From Clostridia bacterium (lineage in GTDB: Bacteria > Bacillota > Clostridia > Christensenellales > Borkfalkiaceae), in assembly GCA_029052615.1 (NCBI GenBank), contig JAIDIR010000333.1, forward strand, positions 1-7,463: a stretch of 7,463 bases of DNA, written 5' to 3'. Positions 1 through 5,807 of the stretch are shown here, in pieces; position 1 is the stretch's first letter, and each line of letters begins with the position of its first letter. A program made the position numbers and the translations under genes. The notes beneath the pieces are model-generated. The model saw only the letters and a list, made by a program, of their open reading frames with translations. It searched no databases and was not told the origin of the DNA.

Positions 1-32
1 AATCTGCGCGTATGCAAAACTTTTTATTTCGT

Positions 33-62
33 TTGACAAAATACGCGTTTGATTGTTACAAT
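33..62 (+). promoter_or_regulatory. Sigma-A-like promoter of the Na/Pi transporter gene
   Basis: A perfect -35 box TTGACA lies at 33-38 and a -10 box TACAAT at 57-62, with an 18 bp spacer. Transcription would start near 69, giving a leader of about 30 nt before the ATG at 99. A ribosome binding site, CGGAG, lies at 86-90, 8 nt upstream of the start codon. No operator or riboswitch-like fold is apparent in the short leader. Confidence 0.75.
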
Positions 63-98
63 TAAAATGCGAAAATTTTTAAAATCGGAGTTTAACTT

Positions 99-1814
99 AT
101 GTCGGCAGCGGCAGTAATGATGATTATAAACAGTATGTTTCTCATTCTCGGCGGAATAGTCGTATTCATGCTGGGAATGGAAATGATGGGCTCCAACCTC
201 GAAAAGGCTGCGGGCAAAAACATACGTAAGCTGATGTCCAAGGCGGCTAAAAACCGCTTTACCGGCGTAGGTACGGGCGCCGCGGTCACCGCCCTCGTCA
301 ACAGCTCGGCGGCAACCACGGTCATGATAGTCGGCTTCGTTAACGTCGGGCTTATGACCCTTACGCAGGCGGCTTCGGTTATTATGGGTGCGAACATAGG
401 TACGACCATTTCGGCTTTCATAATGGCGCTTTCGTCGTCGGGCAGCTCGTACTTTTCGGTCACTGCGGTTTTCGCTCTCATCGCTTTCGCGGGCTTCGTG
501 GTAACGCTCGTAAGCAAGCAAGATAAAGTCAAACGTATCGGTCACATATTAGAGGGTATAGGCGTAATTTTCATAGGTCTGAACGTTATGTCGGGTGCGG
601 TTTCCGCAATGCTCGCCAAGGACGAAATAAGCGGTGCCGTGCAGAACGTGTTTATCGGCATAGGCTACGGCAAGGAAACTTTAACCTGGGAAATTATAGT
701 GCTGTTCATTTTGGGCGTGGTTTTAACGGCGCTCATGCAGTCGTCGGCGGCGCTCACAGCAATAGTCATTTCGCTTGCAAGCCAGAACCTTATAACCCTG
801 CAGATGGCAATGTGCATAATTCTCGGCGCCAACGTCGGAACGTGCTTGACCTCGCTCATTTCCTCATTCGGCGCTACGGTAAACGCAAAGCGCGCGGCGG
901 CGGTGCATCTTTTATTCAACGTCGCGGGCTGTTTGATATTTATCTTCCCCGTCGCGTTTGCGGGCAAGTATATTGCCAAGTTTTTAAATTCGTTTATCGG
1001 CAGCACGGAATGGCAGATAGCCATCTTCCATATGTTCTTCAACATAGTCACCACGCTGCTGCTGTTGCCTTTCTTAAAATATCTCGTCAAGCTTGCGTGC
1101 ATTCTCGTTCCCGATAAAAAGACGGGCAAGCAGGAGGGCACGCAGGATATCCTCGACGAGCGTCTGTTAAAGACCCCCGCAATCGCCGTGGGTCAGGCGC
1201 GCAGGGAAATACTGCGCATGGGCAACCTTGCGTTCACCAACTACAAAAGGTCGCTGGATATGCTGCTTTCGGGCAAGATGGACGGCAAGGAACAGTTCGA
1301 CGAAACCGAGCGCCAGATTAACGAAATGAACAAGCATATTACGCAGTTCCTCATAAAACTTTCCTCTATGGAAATTTCCGAAACGGACGAAAAGAAGGTA
1401 TCGTCCTTCTACCACGTAACTTCGGATATGGAAAGAATAGGCGACTACGCCGAAAATATCACCGAGTACGCCGAAAGGCTTACCGTAACCGACGCGAAAT
1501 TTTCCGAACACGCCGTCGAGGAAATCATGCAGATGGATATGCATTTGACCGAGCTTTACAAGAACGTGGAGCTTGCGTTTGCCGACCACGACCTGAGATA
1601 TATGTCCAAGATCGAGGAGGAAGAGGAAGCGACCGACGCAATGTGCAAGACCATGCAGCAGTCGCACATCAGGCGCACGGACGAGGGCAGATGCAACCCC
1701 GAAACGGGTGCCGTGTTCTTGCAGCTTGCCGTCAATATGGAGCGTATCGGCGACCATATGTTCAATATCGCAAACTCGGTTAAATCGTACGTCGGCAACT
1801 CCGCAAACAATTAA
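99..1814 (+). CDS. Na+/phosphate cotransporter family protein with C-terminal PhoU-like domain
   Basis: This is a complete 571-residue integral membrane protein of the bacterial Na/Pi-cotransporter (NptA/YjbB, type II) family, expected to couple sodium entry to inorganic phosphate transport across the cytoplasmic membrane. The two inverted family repeats are visible: NSSAAT near residue 68 with GANIGTT near 97, and QSSAALT near 214 with GANVGTC near 243. Hydrophobic segments fill residues 8-335. After about residue 365 comes a soluble helical PhoU-like domain with two copies of the MERIGD signature, near 445 and 549, typical of this fusion architecture. PhoU-like halves normally bind metal clusters and tune phosphate uptake; that role here is inferred. 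The start has its own RBS and promoter. The direction of transport (import or export, as suggested for YjbB) cannot be read from the sequence. No canonical hairpin terminator follows it. Confidence 0.93.
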   Translation: MSAAAVMMIINSMFLILGGIVVFMLGMEMMGSNLEKAAGKNIRKLMSKAAKNRFTGVGTGAAVTALVNSSAATTVMIVGFVNVGLMTLTQAASVIMGANIGTTISAFIMALSSSGSSYFSVTAVFALIAFAGFVVTLVSKQDKVKRIGHILEGIGVIFIGLNVMSGAVSAMLAKDEISGAVQNVFIGIGYGKETLTWEIIVLFILGVVLTALMQSSAALTAIVISLASQNLITLQMAMCIILGANVGTCLTSLISSFGATVNAKRAAAVHLLFNVAGCLIFIFPVAFAGKYIAKFLNSFIGSTEWQIAIFHMFFNIVTTLLLLPFLKYLVKLACILVPDKKTGKQEGTQDILDERLLKTPAIAVGQARREILRMGNLAFTNYKRSLDMLLSGKMDGKEQFDETERQINEMNKHITQFLIKLSSMEISETDEKKVSSFYHVTSDMERIGDYAENITEYAERLTVTDAKFSEHAVEEIMQMDMHLTELYKNVELAFADHDLRYMSKIEEEEEATDAMCKTMQQSHIRRTDEGRCNPETGAVFLQLAVNMERIGDHMFNIANSVKSYVGNSANN

Positions 1815-1853
1815 AATTTTTCGCACTAATTTTTTAAAAGGGCGCAAAAACGG

Positions 1854-1882
1854 TTGACAAAGGTAGGGGTATCTTATAGAAT
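1854..1882 (+). promoter_or_regulatory. Promoter of the tRNA operon
   Basis: TTGACA at 1854-1859 and TAGAAT at 1877-1882 are separated by exactly 17 bp, a strong sigma-A-type promoter. Transcription should begin near 1889, about 24 nt before the mature 5' end of tRNA-fMet. An 8 bp inverted repeat, 1884-1891 with 1905-1912, spans the predicted start point and encloses a GC-GAAA-GC mini-hairpin. It could act in the leader RNA or on DNA, but no function is established. Confidence 0.8.
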
Positions 1883-1912
1883 AATAAAGCTTAGCGAAAG
1901 CGGTAGCTTTAT

Positions 1913-1990
<78 letters not shown>

Positions 1991-2016
1991 TAATTTTCCC
2001 GCTTTCGCTTTTGTAT

Positions 2017-2094
2017 GGCGACGTAGCTTAGTTGGTCTATAGCGGCCGGTTCATACCCGGCAGGTCGGCGGTTCGAATCCACCCGTCGCTACCA
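2017..2094 (+). tRNA. Elongator tRNA-Met (CAT)
   Basis: The cloverleaf has acceptor stem GGCGACG with CGTCGCT (G1-U72 wobble), anticodon stem GCCGG with CCGGC, anticodon CAT at 2052-2054, T-loop TTCGAAT and an encoded CCA. The paired first base and the characteristic ends (GGCG...CGCTACCA) fit elongator Met rather than initiator Met. They also argue against the lysidine-modified tRNA-Ile(CAT), which usually begins GGACC or GGGCC. The middle T-stem pair is a C2069-A2081 mismatch (GGCGG against CCACC). It lies 26 nt after tRNA-fMet and is probably cotranscribed. Confidence 0.92.
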
Positions 2095-2107
2095 CGTAAA
2101 TAACAAT

Positions 2108-2125
2108 TCTGTAAAACAGATTTTT
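2108..2125 (+). terminator. Weak hairpin plus T-run between tRNA-Met and tRNA-Glu
   Basis: TCTGT (2108-2112) pairs with ACAGA (2116-2120) around an AAA loop and is followed by five T residues. The five-pair AT-rich stem is short for an efficient intrinsic terminator. It may attenuate read-through into tRNA-Glu or mark a processing site. The AT-rich spacer 2126-2145 shows no convincing separate promoter for tRNA-Glu. Confidence 0.3.
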
Positions 2126-2145
2126 ATACATAAAACTAAATTTAA

Positions 2146-2220
2146 GGCCCCTTGGTCAAGCGGTTAAGACATCACCCTTTCACGGTGGTAACATGGGTTC
2201 GATTCCCGTAGGGGTCACCA
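2146..2220 (+). tRNA. tRNA-Glu (TTC)
   Basis: This is a 75 nt gene with encoded CCA. The acceptor stem is GGCCCCT with AGGGGTC. The anticodon stem 2172-2176 pairs with 2184-2188, with loop CTTTCAC and anticodon TTC at 2179-2181. The T-arm is ATGGG with CCCGT around TTCGATT. It decodes GAA/GAG and supplies glutamyl-tRNA. The T-stem 3' strand, acceptor 3' strand and CCA are repeated in inverted orientation 62 nt downstream (2282-2301), so the gene's 3' end is also the left arm of a larger fold. Confidence 0.95.
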
Positions 2221-2301
2221 ACGGAACGCGGCTGGCGCATTATGCGCCAGCCGCTTTACCATTTTGCCACCAAAATGTAAATCCGTTGGCGACCCCTACG
2301 G
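2206..2301 (+). repeat. Inverted repeat and three-way-junction fold over the tRNA-Glu 3' end
   Basis: Positions 2206-2225, which are the last 15 nt of tRNA-Glu plus 5 nt of flank, pair with 2282-2301 at 19 of 20 positions; the only mismatch is A2217-C2290. Inside this stem sit two adjacent hairpins. One is a perfect 12 bp stem, 2228-2239 with 2243-2254, around TTA. The other is an 11 bp stem, 2255-2266 with 2271-2281, around CCAC with C2260 bulged. Almost every base of the 96 nt block is paired. The outer stem would compete with the tRNA acceptor and T stems. It may be a structured small repeat inserted beside the tRNA, a regulatory fold, or rearrangement debris. Confidence 0.7.
2228..2265 (+). 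terminator. Probable terminator of the tRNA operon
   Basis: A perfect 12 bp GC-rich stem (2228-2239 with 2243-2254, TTA loop) begins 7 nt after the tRNA-Glu CCA and is followed by TTTACCATTTT. Position and stem strength suit an intrinsic terminator for the tRNA operon. The downstream T-tract is interrupted, so termination efficiency is uncertain. The same hairpin is one arm of the larger fold at 2206-2301. Confidence 0.6.
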
Positions 2302-2430
2302 TTGCGAAAAACCAGAGCGGTTCGAAGATTGCTTTGCAATCGCAAGCCGAGGGGACCCCTTCGGGGTGTCGGCTTATTCCCGTAGCTCCATTGCTTGCAA
2401 CGGCACGAGGAGTAGCCGCAGTATTCACAT
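2302..2430. other. Non-coding, highly structured GC-rich stretch
   Basis: No convincing gene lies between tRNA-Glu and the RBS at 2521. The first part is full of self-complementary segments: TTGCGA 2302-2307 with TCGCAA 2340-2345; GATTGC 2327-2332 with GCAATC 2336-2341 around TTT; AAGCCGA 2344-2350 with TCGGCTT 2369-2375, enclosing ACCCC 2355-2359 with GGGGT 2363-2367 around TTC. Short tRNA-like pieces recur. ATTCCCGTAG at 2376-2385 repeats tRNA-Glu 2202-2211, and GCGGTTCGAA at 2317-2326 repeats the tRNA-Met T-arm at 2068-2077. Open frames here lack an RBS and family resemblance. GC-rich character stops sharply near 2430. Confidence 0.5.
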
Positions 2431-2462
2431 AGGGTTTAATTTAAATATCTACCGTTTTTATA

Positions 2463-2491
2463 TTGACTTATCCAAAATTATAGTATAGAAT
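2463..2491 (+). promoter_or_regulatory. Promoter of the tetR-family gene
   Basis: TTGACT at 2463-2468 and TAGAAT at 2486-2491 are spaced 17 bp apart. The predicted start near 2498 falls inside the palindrome at 2496-2513, so a bound repressor would block initiation. The leader before the ATG at 2534 is about 36 nt. Confidence 0.75.
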
Positions 2492-2495
2492 TATT

Positions 2496-2513
2496 AATGA
2501 ATAAATATTCATT
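2496..2513. promoter_or_regulatory. Palindromic operator, probably for the TetR-family protein
   Basis: AATGAATA and TATTCATT form perfect 8 bp arms around a 2 bp AA centre. The palindrome sits directly after the -10 box and over the expected transcription start, between the promoter and the RBS of the tetR-like gene. TetR-family dimers commonly bind such short palindromes and repress their own operon. Autoregulation here is inferred from position and symmetry. Confidence 0.65.
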
Positions 2514-2533
2514 CATAAATAGGAGATGTAATT

Positions 2534-3136
2534 ATGCCGAAAACACCCGAAAGATGTCAAGAGATACGAGAGGAAACACGAAAGAAAATCTTGCACGATG
2601 CCATGCTTTACTTTGCAAGAAACGGCTTTGCCGGTACGAAGATAAGCGACCTTGCGGACTATATAGGTATAGGGCAAGGCACAATGTACATTTACTTTAA
2701 ATCAAAGGAAGAATTGTTTAAAGAAATTTTTGCTGTTTGCAATAATGACAAAGAAATTAGAGATTTGAAAACGTTATCGCGCTTGCCCATTTCCGCAAAA
2801 AAGAAAATCAATAAACTATCGGAAACGGTAATTGCAAAACTGGAACAGGACGAAAATTATGCGGCTAAGATTACTTTAACTACTCAGGTTCTTTTTGAGC
2901 AAAATAATTTTATTTCCGAAAGCACTACCTATCAATCTGAAATATACAAGTACACGGCAAAAATAGTGGAGCAGGGGCAAAAAGAAAAAAGTGTCGTTGG
3001 TGGTTCTTCAATGAAACTTGCGGATTTTTATTGGAGTGTTGTTTATCTTTACGCATTAAAGAAACTGTTTACAACAAAATACGAAACGATTACCGTTGAC
3101 GATTTGCAAAGAGTTTTATTAAAGGACGACAATTAA
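2534..3136 (+). CDS. TetR/AcrR-family transcriptional regulator
   Basis: This 200-residue protein has the usual TetR-family length. The N-terminal DNA-binding region covers about residues 12-60, with helix-turn-helix residues near 36-57 (KISDLADYIGIGQGTMYIYF), matching the family pattern of a conserved G-T-xY-x-YF followed by KEEL. The C-terminal two thirds is helical and divergent, as expected for the ligand-binding and dimer domain, so the inducer cannot be predicted. The ATG is preceded by AGGAG at 2521-2525, 8 nt upstream. The membrane-protein gene starts 1 nt after its stop codon, so the two are almost certainly cotranscribed and translationally coupled. It probably represses its own operon through the palindrome at 2496-2513. 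Codon use is much richer in A and T than that of the transporter and polysaccharide genes, suggesting acquisition. Confidence 0.93.
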   Translation: MPKTPERCQEIREETRKKILHDAMLYFARNGFAGTKISDLADYIGIGQGTMYIYFKSKEELFKEIFAVCNNDKEIRDLKTLSRLPISAKKKINKLSETVIAKLEQDENYAAKITLTTQVLFEQNNFISESTTYQSEIYKYTAKIVEQGQKEKSVVGGSSMKLADFYWSVVYLYALKKLFTTKYETITVDDLQRVLLKDDN

Positions 3137-3137
3137 A

Positions 3138-3745
3138 ATGAGTGGAAAAGCATTAAAAATATTCAAAATCTGTTTTTCTCTTGTCATAGCCTTCGTGCTT
3201 GTGTTTACTTCATTATTTACATATCGTGAACATTTTGCAGAAACGTATGAACTTACTTTTTTAAGCAGTTTTATTGTGGGTATTTTCTTTGTCGCTTGCG
3301 CCGTTTGTTTAATTTTTAATAAGCGCATACCTCAAATATTATATCTTTGCGCGACAATTTTATTGTTGATAGTGTTTTTTGTATGTATTGCATTTTCTAA
3401 CCAATTTCAAATGAACGGAGGCTTTGCGTTTTTACATATAGTAAATCCTTTGCTTGTGTTGTTGTATTATCTTTTTTTGTGTAATCTTACTAAAACGACA
3501 GTAAAATTAGTTCCTGTGGTTGCTGTATTTCCATTATTGAATTAGCATTTGTATTGGTTTTTGGCACGGTAACGGGAAACTATATTTACTTTTTTATGAA
3601 TTTTGAAAAAGTCGGCGTTTGGTATTCTGTGTTGTTTATTTTCGTAATTTTAGCCGGAATATTCGTATTGGGTTTTGCACTTTATTATTCAAATAGACTT
3701 ATTCAAAAGCTTATATGCAAGCAAGATATAAACCGAAAAGGTTAG
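3138..3745 (+). pseudogene. Six-helix membrane protein interrupted by a one-base frameshift
   Basis: Translation from ATG 3138 gives four hydrophobic segments (residues about 12-28, 39-60, 66-86, 97-115) and stops at TAG 3543-3545 after 135 residues. A second frame, open from 3494, continues the hydrophobic pattern as ...ISIIELAFVLVFGTVTGN... for two more membrane segments and ends at TAG 3743-3745. Adding one base within 3494-3545 would join them into a protein of about 202 residues with six membrane helices. The RBS AAAGGA lies at 3121-3126, inside the end of the tetR-like gene. I do not recognise the family. Partnership with an adjacent TetR regulator suggests a small exporter, permease or stress-response membrane protein, but no transport motif is visible. 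The break could be a true mutation, an assembly error or, less likely, programmed frameshifting. Confidence 0.65.
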
Positions 3746-3772
3746 ACGTTTTTCTATCGCAAGTTAAACACC

Positions 3773-3800
3773 ACGGGCGGCAGCTGAAGCTGTCGCCCGT
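3773..3800. terminator. Hairpin between the AT-rich cassette and tRNA-Leu
   Basis: A 12 bp stem, 3773-3784 with 3789-3800 (one G-T wobble, loop TGAA), lies 27 nt after the membrane-protein stop and just beyond the 3' end of tRNA-Leu on the other strand. It is placed to end transcription from both directions. Neither side carries a clear T-run (CTTGCCTTGG on the plus side, GGTGTTTAAC on the minus side), so it may act with Rho or as a 3' stabilising hairpin. Confidence 0.5.
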
Positions 3801-3807
3801 CTTGCCT

Positions 3808-3892
3808 TGGTGCTGATGACAGGATTTGAACCTGCACGCTTCGCAGCAATGGATTCTAAGTCCATCTTGTCTGCCAATTCCAACACATCAGC
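3808..3892 (-). tRNA. tRNA-Leu (TAG)
   Basis: On the minus strand this is an 85 nt class II tRNA with encoded CCA. The acceptor stem GCTGATG pairs perfectly with CATCAGC, and the anticodon loop CTTAGAA gives anticodon TAG (plus-strand 3856-3858). A long variable arm and the T-loop TTCAAAT follow. It decodes CUN leucine codons. It has its own promoter at 3913-3941. Its 3' end faces the AT-rich tetR cassette, opposite tRNA-Glu on the other side. Confidence 0.95.
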
Positions 3893-3912
3893 TAAAAATA
3901 AATCGTACTCCT

Positions 3913-3941
3913 ATTTTAAAATATAAGCGAAAAAAAGTCAA
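3913..3941 (-). promoter_or_regulatory. Promoter of tRNA-Leu
   Basis: Read on the minus strand, TTGACT (3936-3941) and TAAAAT (3913-3918) are separated by exactly 17 bp. Transcription would start near 3906, leaving a leader of about 13 nt before the mature tRNA 5' end at 3892. This supports an independently transcribed single tRNA gene. Confidence 0.8.
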
Positions 3942-3971
3942 TGCAAATCACTTTCAAAAACGCCCGCGCTA

Positions 3972-3980
3972 TGATATTAT
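3972..3980 (+). promoter_or_regulatory. Extended -10 promoter of the small gene
   Basis: TG-A-TATTAT is a good extended -10 element (TGnTATAAT). The hexamer one 17 bp spacer upstream, TTTCAA at 3952-3957, matches the -35 consensus only weakly, as is usual for extended -10 promoters. The predicted start, about 7 nt past the -10 box, falls at or beside the ATG at 3987. Confidence 0.5.
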
Positions 3981-3986
3981 ATTTTC

Positions 3987-4250
3987 ATGATTCATTCAAT
4001 GGGCGGCGGCGTGATACGCGAATACGACAATCTTATATACGTTTTCGTGCAAATAGAGGACGGGTTGGACAAGGGCGTAAAACGGTGGTATATATCCCCG
4101 TTCGTTCTGATAAAGGTTGGTGACAGGGTGGAAGTGGAGTGCGGCACGAAAACGGCTTTTGCCACCGTGCTGCGCGTTGAAAACGTGACCGCGCAGACCG
4201 CGCCGTTCCCCGTCAACCGCACCCGCGAAATACTGCGCATAGTGTTATGA
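3987..4250 (+). CDS. Small hypothetical protein, possibly from a leaderless mRNA
   Basis: This 87-residue protein has no signal peptide or membrane segment. I do not recognise its family. The sequence looks beta-rich. The stretch VGDRVEVECGTKTAFATVLRVE (about residues 44-65, written here with its key residues VGDRV and VLRVE) recalls the small barrel-like 'VGDRV-V--G----G-V' segments seen at the N-terminus of PriA-type proteins; this is only a resemblance. Codon use matches the neighbouring GC-richer genes, supporting a real gene. No Shine-Dalgarno sequence precedes ATG 3987 or the in-frame ATG at 3999-4001 region, and the extended -10 element puts the transcript start at the first ATG. It ends 21 nt before the -35 box of the polysaccharide operon. 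Confidence 0.6.
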   Translation: MIHSMGGGVIREYDNLIYVFVQIEDGLDKGVKRWYISPFVLIKVGDRVEVECGTKTAFATVLRVENVTAQTAPFPVNRTREILRIVL

Positions 4251-4271
4251 CTTGCGCGCGCGTCATTTCAC

Positions 4272-4301
4272 TTGACTTGAATAACGCGCGGGTAGTATAA
4301 T
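4272..4301 (+). promoter_or_regulatory. Promoter of the polysaccharide polymerase/chain-length operon
   Basis: TTGACT at 4272-4277 and a perfect TATAAT at 4296-4301 are separated by 18 bp. The predicted start near 4308 leaves a leader of about 25 nt. A 7 bp inverted repeat, CGCGCGT 4257-4263 with ACGCGCG 4284-4290, surrounds the -35 box and could be a regulator site, though GC repeats of this kind may arise by chance. Confidence 0.8.
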
Positions 4302-4332
4302 AGTTTGCAGTATTGACGAGCGAGGACAGGGC

Positions 4333-5778
4333 ATGGGGCTTAAAGCTATCGGCGAATACGTCGAAAATAATAAAGTCACGCGCATTTTAAGGCGCGCTCT
4401 TTCTTCATACTTTTTCCCTCTGGTAACCGCGTGCGTATCCGTTGCCTGCTATTACCTGGGGTGGGATATCGTCACGATTTGGTATATGTGCATATGCGGC
4501 ACTGCGATTATGGTCTGCTGTAAGGACGTTACGCCCGTAATATGCGTATTGCTTTTCTTAAATATTTTGGTGTCGCTGAAACACAGCCCCGCGTATATGG
4601 GCGCGGCATCGGACTATTTTATCCGCCCCGCAATACTCGGGCAGGAGATAGTCGCGGTGGCGTTTTTGGTCGGTTCGGTTATATTCCGTCTGGTCACGGG
4701 CATAATCAACCGCCGCTTCAAGCTGACGCCTATGTTTTTCGGTATGGTTGCGCTGTGCGTCGCGTTTGCGTTCAGCGGACTGTTCTCAACGCGCTATACG
4801 CCGCTCAATTTATTGTACGGTCTGGCGCTTTCGGCAACCATTCTCGGTATTTTTACTTTCTTTTGCGGCAATATACAGATTGACGAAAAAACTTTTATAC
4901 GAATTGCCTTCTACCTGGTCGCGCTGTTCGGGGCGGTTGCTTTCGAGCTGCTGATTGCCTATTGCACCTACGACGGGCTTATAGTCGACGGCAAGGTCGT
5001 AAGGGCGTTGCTGTACTTCGGGTGGGGCACGTATAACCAGATGGGTATGCTGCTCACGCTGACGCTTCCCGCCTGGTTCTATCTTGCAGGCAAGTATAAG
5101 TACGGTGTTGCGTATCTTGCAGGCGCGATTTTTAATCTCTTAACCTGCTATCTGTGTTTTTCCCGTCAGGCAATGATTATGGGCTCGGTGATATTCGCCG
5201 CGTGCTGCGTGTGGCTGCTTATTCGGGATAAGGGCAAAAAGAGAATTATAGACGCTTCGGTTATAGGCGGCGTGCTGGTTATTGCCGCGATAGTTATGGG
5301 CGCTATGCACAAGGACGTTGCCTATTTCTTTTCGTCGTTCTGGGACAGTCTGGAAACGGGCAGCGGCAGAATAGCTTTGTGGAAGGACGGACTGAGGAAT
5401 TTTTTAAGTAAACCGGTTTTCGGCGTTGGCTTTTACAAGCCATCGGCGGCGTACGGCGAAGTGGGATATTTCGGTGATAACCTTTCCTATTCCATACCGC
5501 GCATGTGTCACAACACTATATTCCAGATAGTCAGTGCGTGCGGTCTTTGCGGGCTTATTACGTACGTTATTCACAGAACGCAGACGGTCATTTCACTTAT
5601 AAATAACGTAACTCACGAAAGGCTGTTTATTGCAATGACGATGGCTGCGCTGTTGCTGGTATGCCTTTTGGATAATCACATTTTCTATTTTTTACCGACG
5701 ATCGTTTACGCCGTGCTTTTGGCGCTTCTGTCCGTCACGGAAAAAAAGAGCGTCGCGAAAAATACGGAAACGATATAA
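4333..5778 (+). CDS. O-antigen polymerase/ligase family (Wzy/WaaL-type) membrane protein
   Basis: This 481-residue protein has roughly a dozen hydrophobic segments, typical in length and layout for the Wzy/WaaL superfamily. These enzymes use lipid-linked oligosaccharides on the outer face of the cytoplasmic membrane, either to polymerise repeat units or to transfer glycan to an acceptor. Family features are: SRQA at 277-280 after a central membrane helix; a large extracytoplasmic loop with GSGR at 343-346, tryptophan at 350 and the PVFGVGF stretch at 361-367; then CHN at 392-394 and SACGLCGL near 401-408. The invariant-type Arg and His are therefore present. The ATG is preceded by GAGGA at 4322-4326. 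A Wzz-like gene follows 29 nt downstream, so polymerisation of an exopolysaccharide or capsule is the likelier role. Polymerase and ligase cannot be separated by sequence alone. Confidence 0.85.
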   Translation: MGLKAIGEYVENNKVTRILRRALSSYFFPLVTACVSVACYYLGWDIVTIWYMCICGTAIMVCCKDVTPVICVLLFLNILVSLKHSPAYMGAASDYFIRPAILGQEIVAVAFLVGSVIFRLVTGIINRRFKLTPMFFGMVALCVAFAFSGLFSTRYTPLNLLYGLALSATILGIFTFFCGNIQIDEKTFIRIAFYLVALFGAVAFELLIAYCTYDGLIVDGKVVRALLYFGWGTYNQMGMLLTLTLPAWFYLAGKYKYGVAYLAGAIFNLLTCYLCFSRQAMIMGSVIFAACCVWLLIRDKGKKRIIDASVIGGVLVIAAIVMGAMHKDVAYFFSSFWDSLETGSGRIALWKDGLRNFLSKPVFGVGFYKPSAAYGEVGYFGDNLSYSIPRMCHNTIFQIVSACGLCGLITYVIHRTQTVISLINNVTHERLFIAMTMAALLLVCLLDNHIFYFLPTIVYAVLLALLSVTEKKSVAKNTETI

Positions 5779-5807
5779 AAATTCCAGTTTAATCAACGGA
5801 GGTCACA

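Noticed and set aside
1811..1840. Possible terminator after the transporter gene
   Set aside because: Only TTAAAA with TTTTAA-type AT complementarity is present, without a GC-containing stem, so this is not a credible hairpin terminator.
2017..2094. tRNA-Ile2 (lysidine-modified CAT) as identity of the second tRNA
   Set aside because: The acceptor ends GGCGACG and CGTCGCT and the GGTTCATACC anticodon arm fit elongator tRNA-Met better. tRNA-Ile2 usually begins GGACC or GGGCC.
2202..2385. The 10 bp direct repeat ATTCCCGTAG as attachment sites of an integrated element
   Set aside because: It is only 10 bp long, the enclosed segment is under 200 bp with no integrase, and no matching copy lies at the far end of the AT-rich cassette near 3746-3807. 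Kept only as a sign of tRNA-derived sequence.
2193..2432. A 79-residue plus-strand frame and a 62-residue minus-strand frame (2240-2428) over the structured region
   Set aside because: The plus frame starts inside tRNA-Glu, both run through long hairpins, neither has an RBS, and the protein sequences look like translated repeats.
3990..3998. ATTCATTCA shared between the small gene start and the tetR operator region, as a second regulator target
   Set aside because: Only a half-site matches and no palindrome forms, so chance similarity in AT-rich sequence is sufficient.
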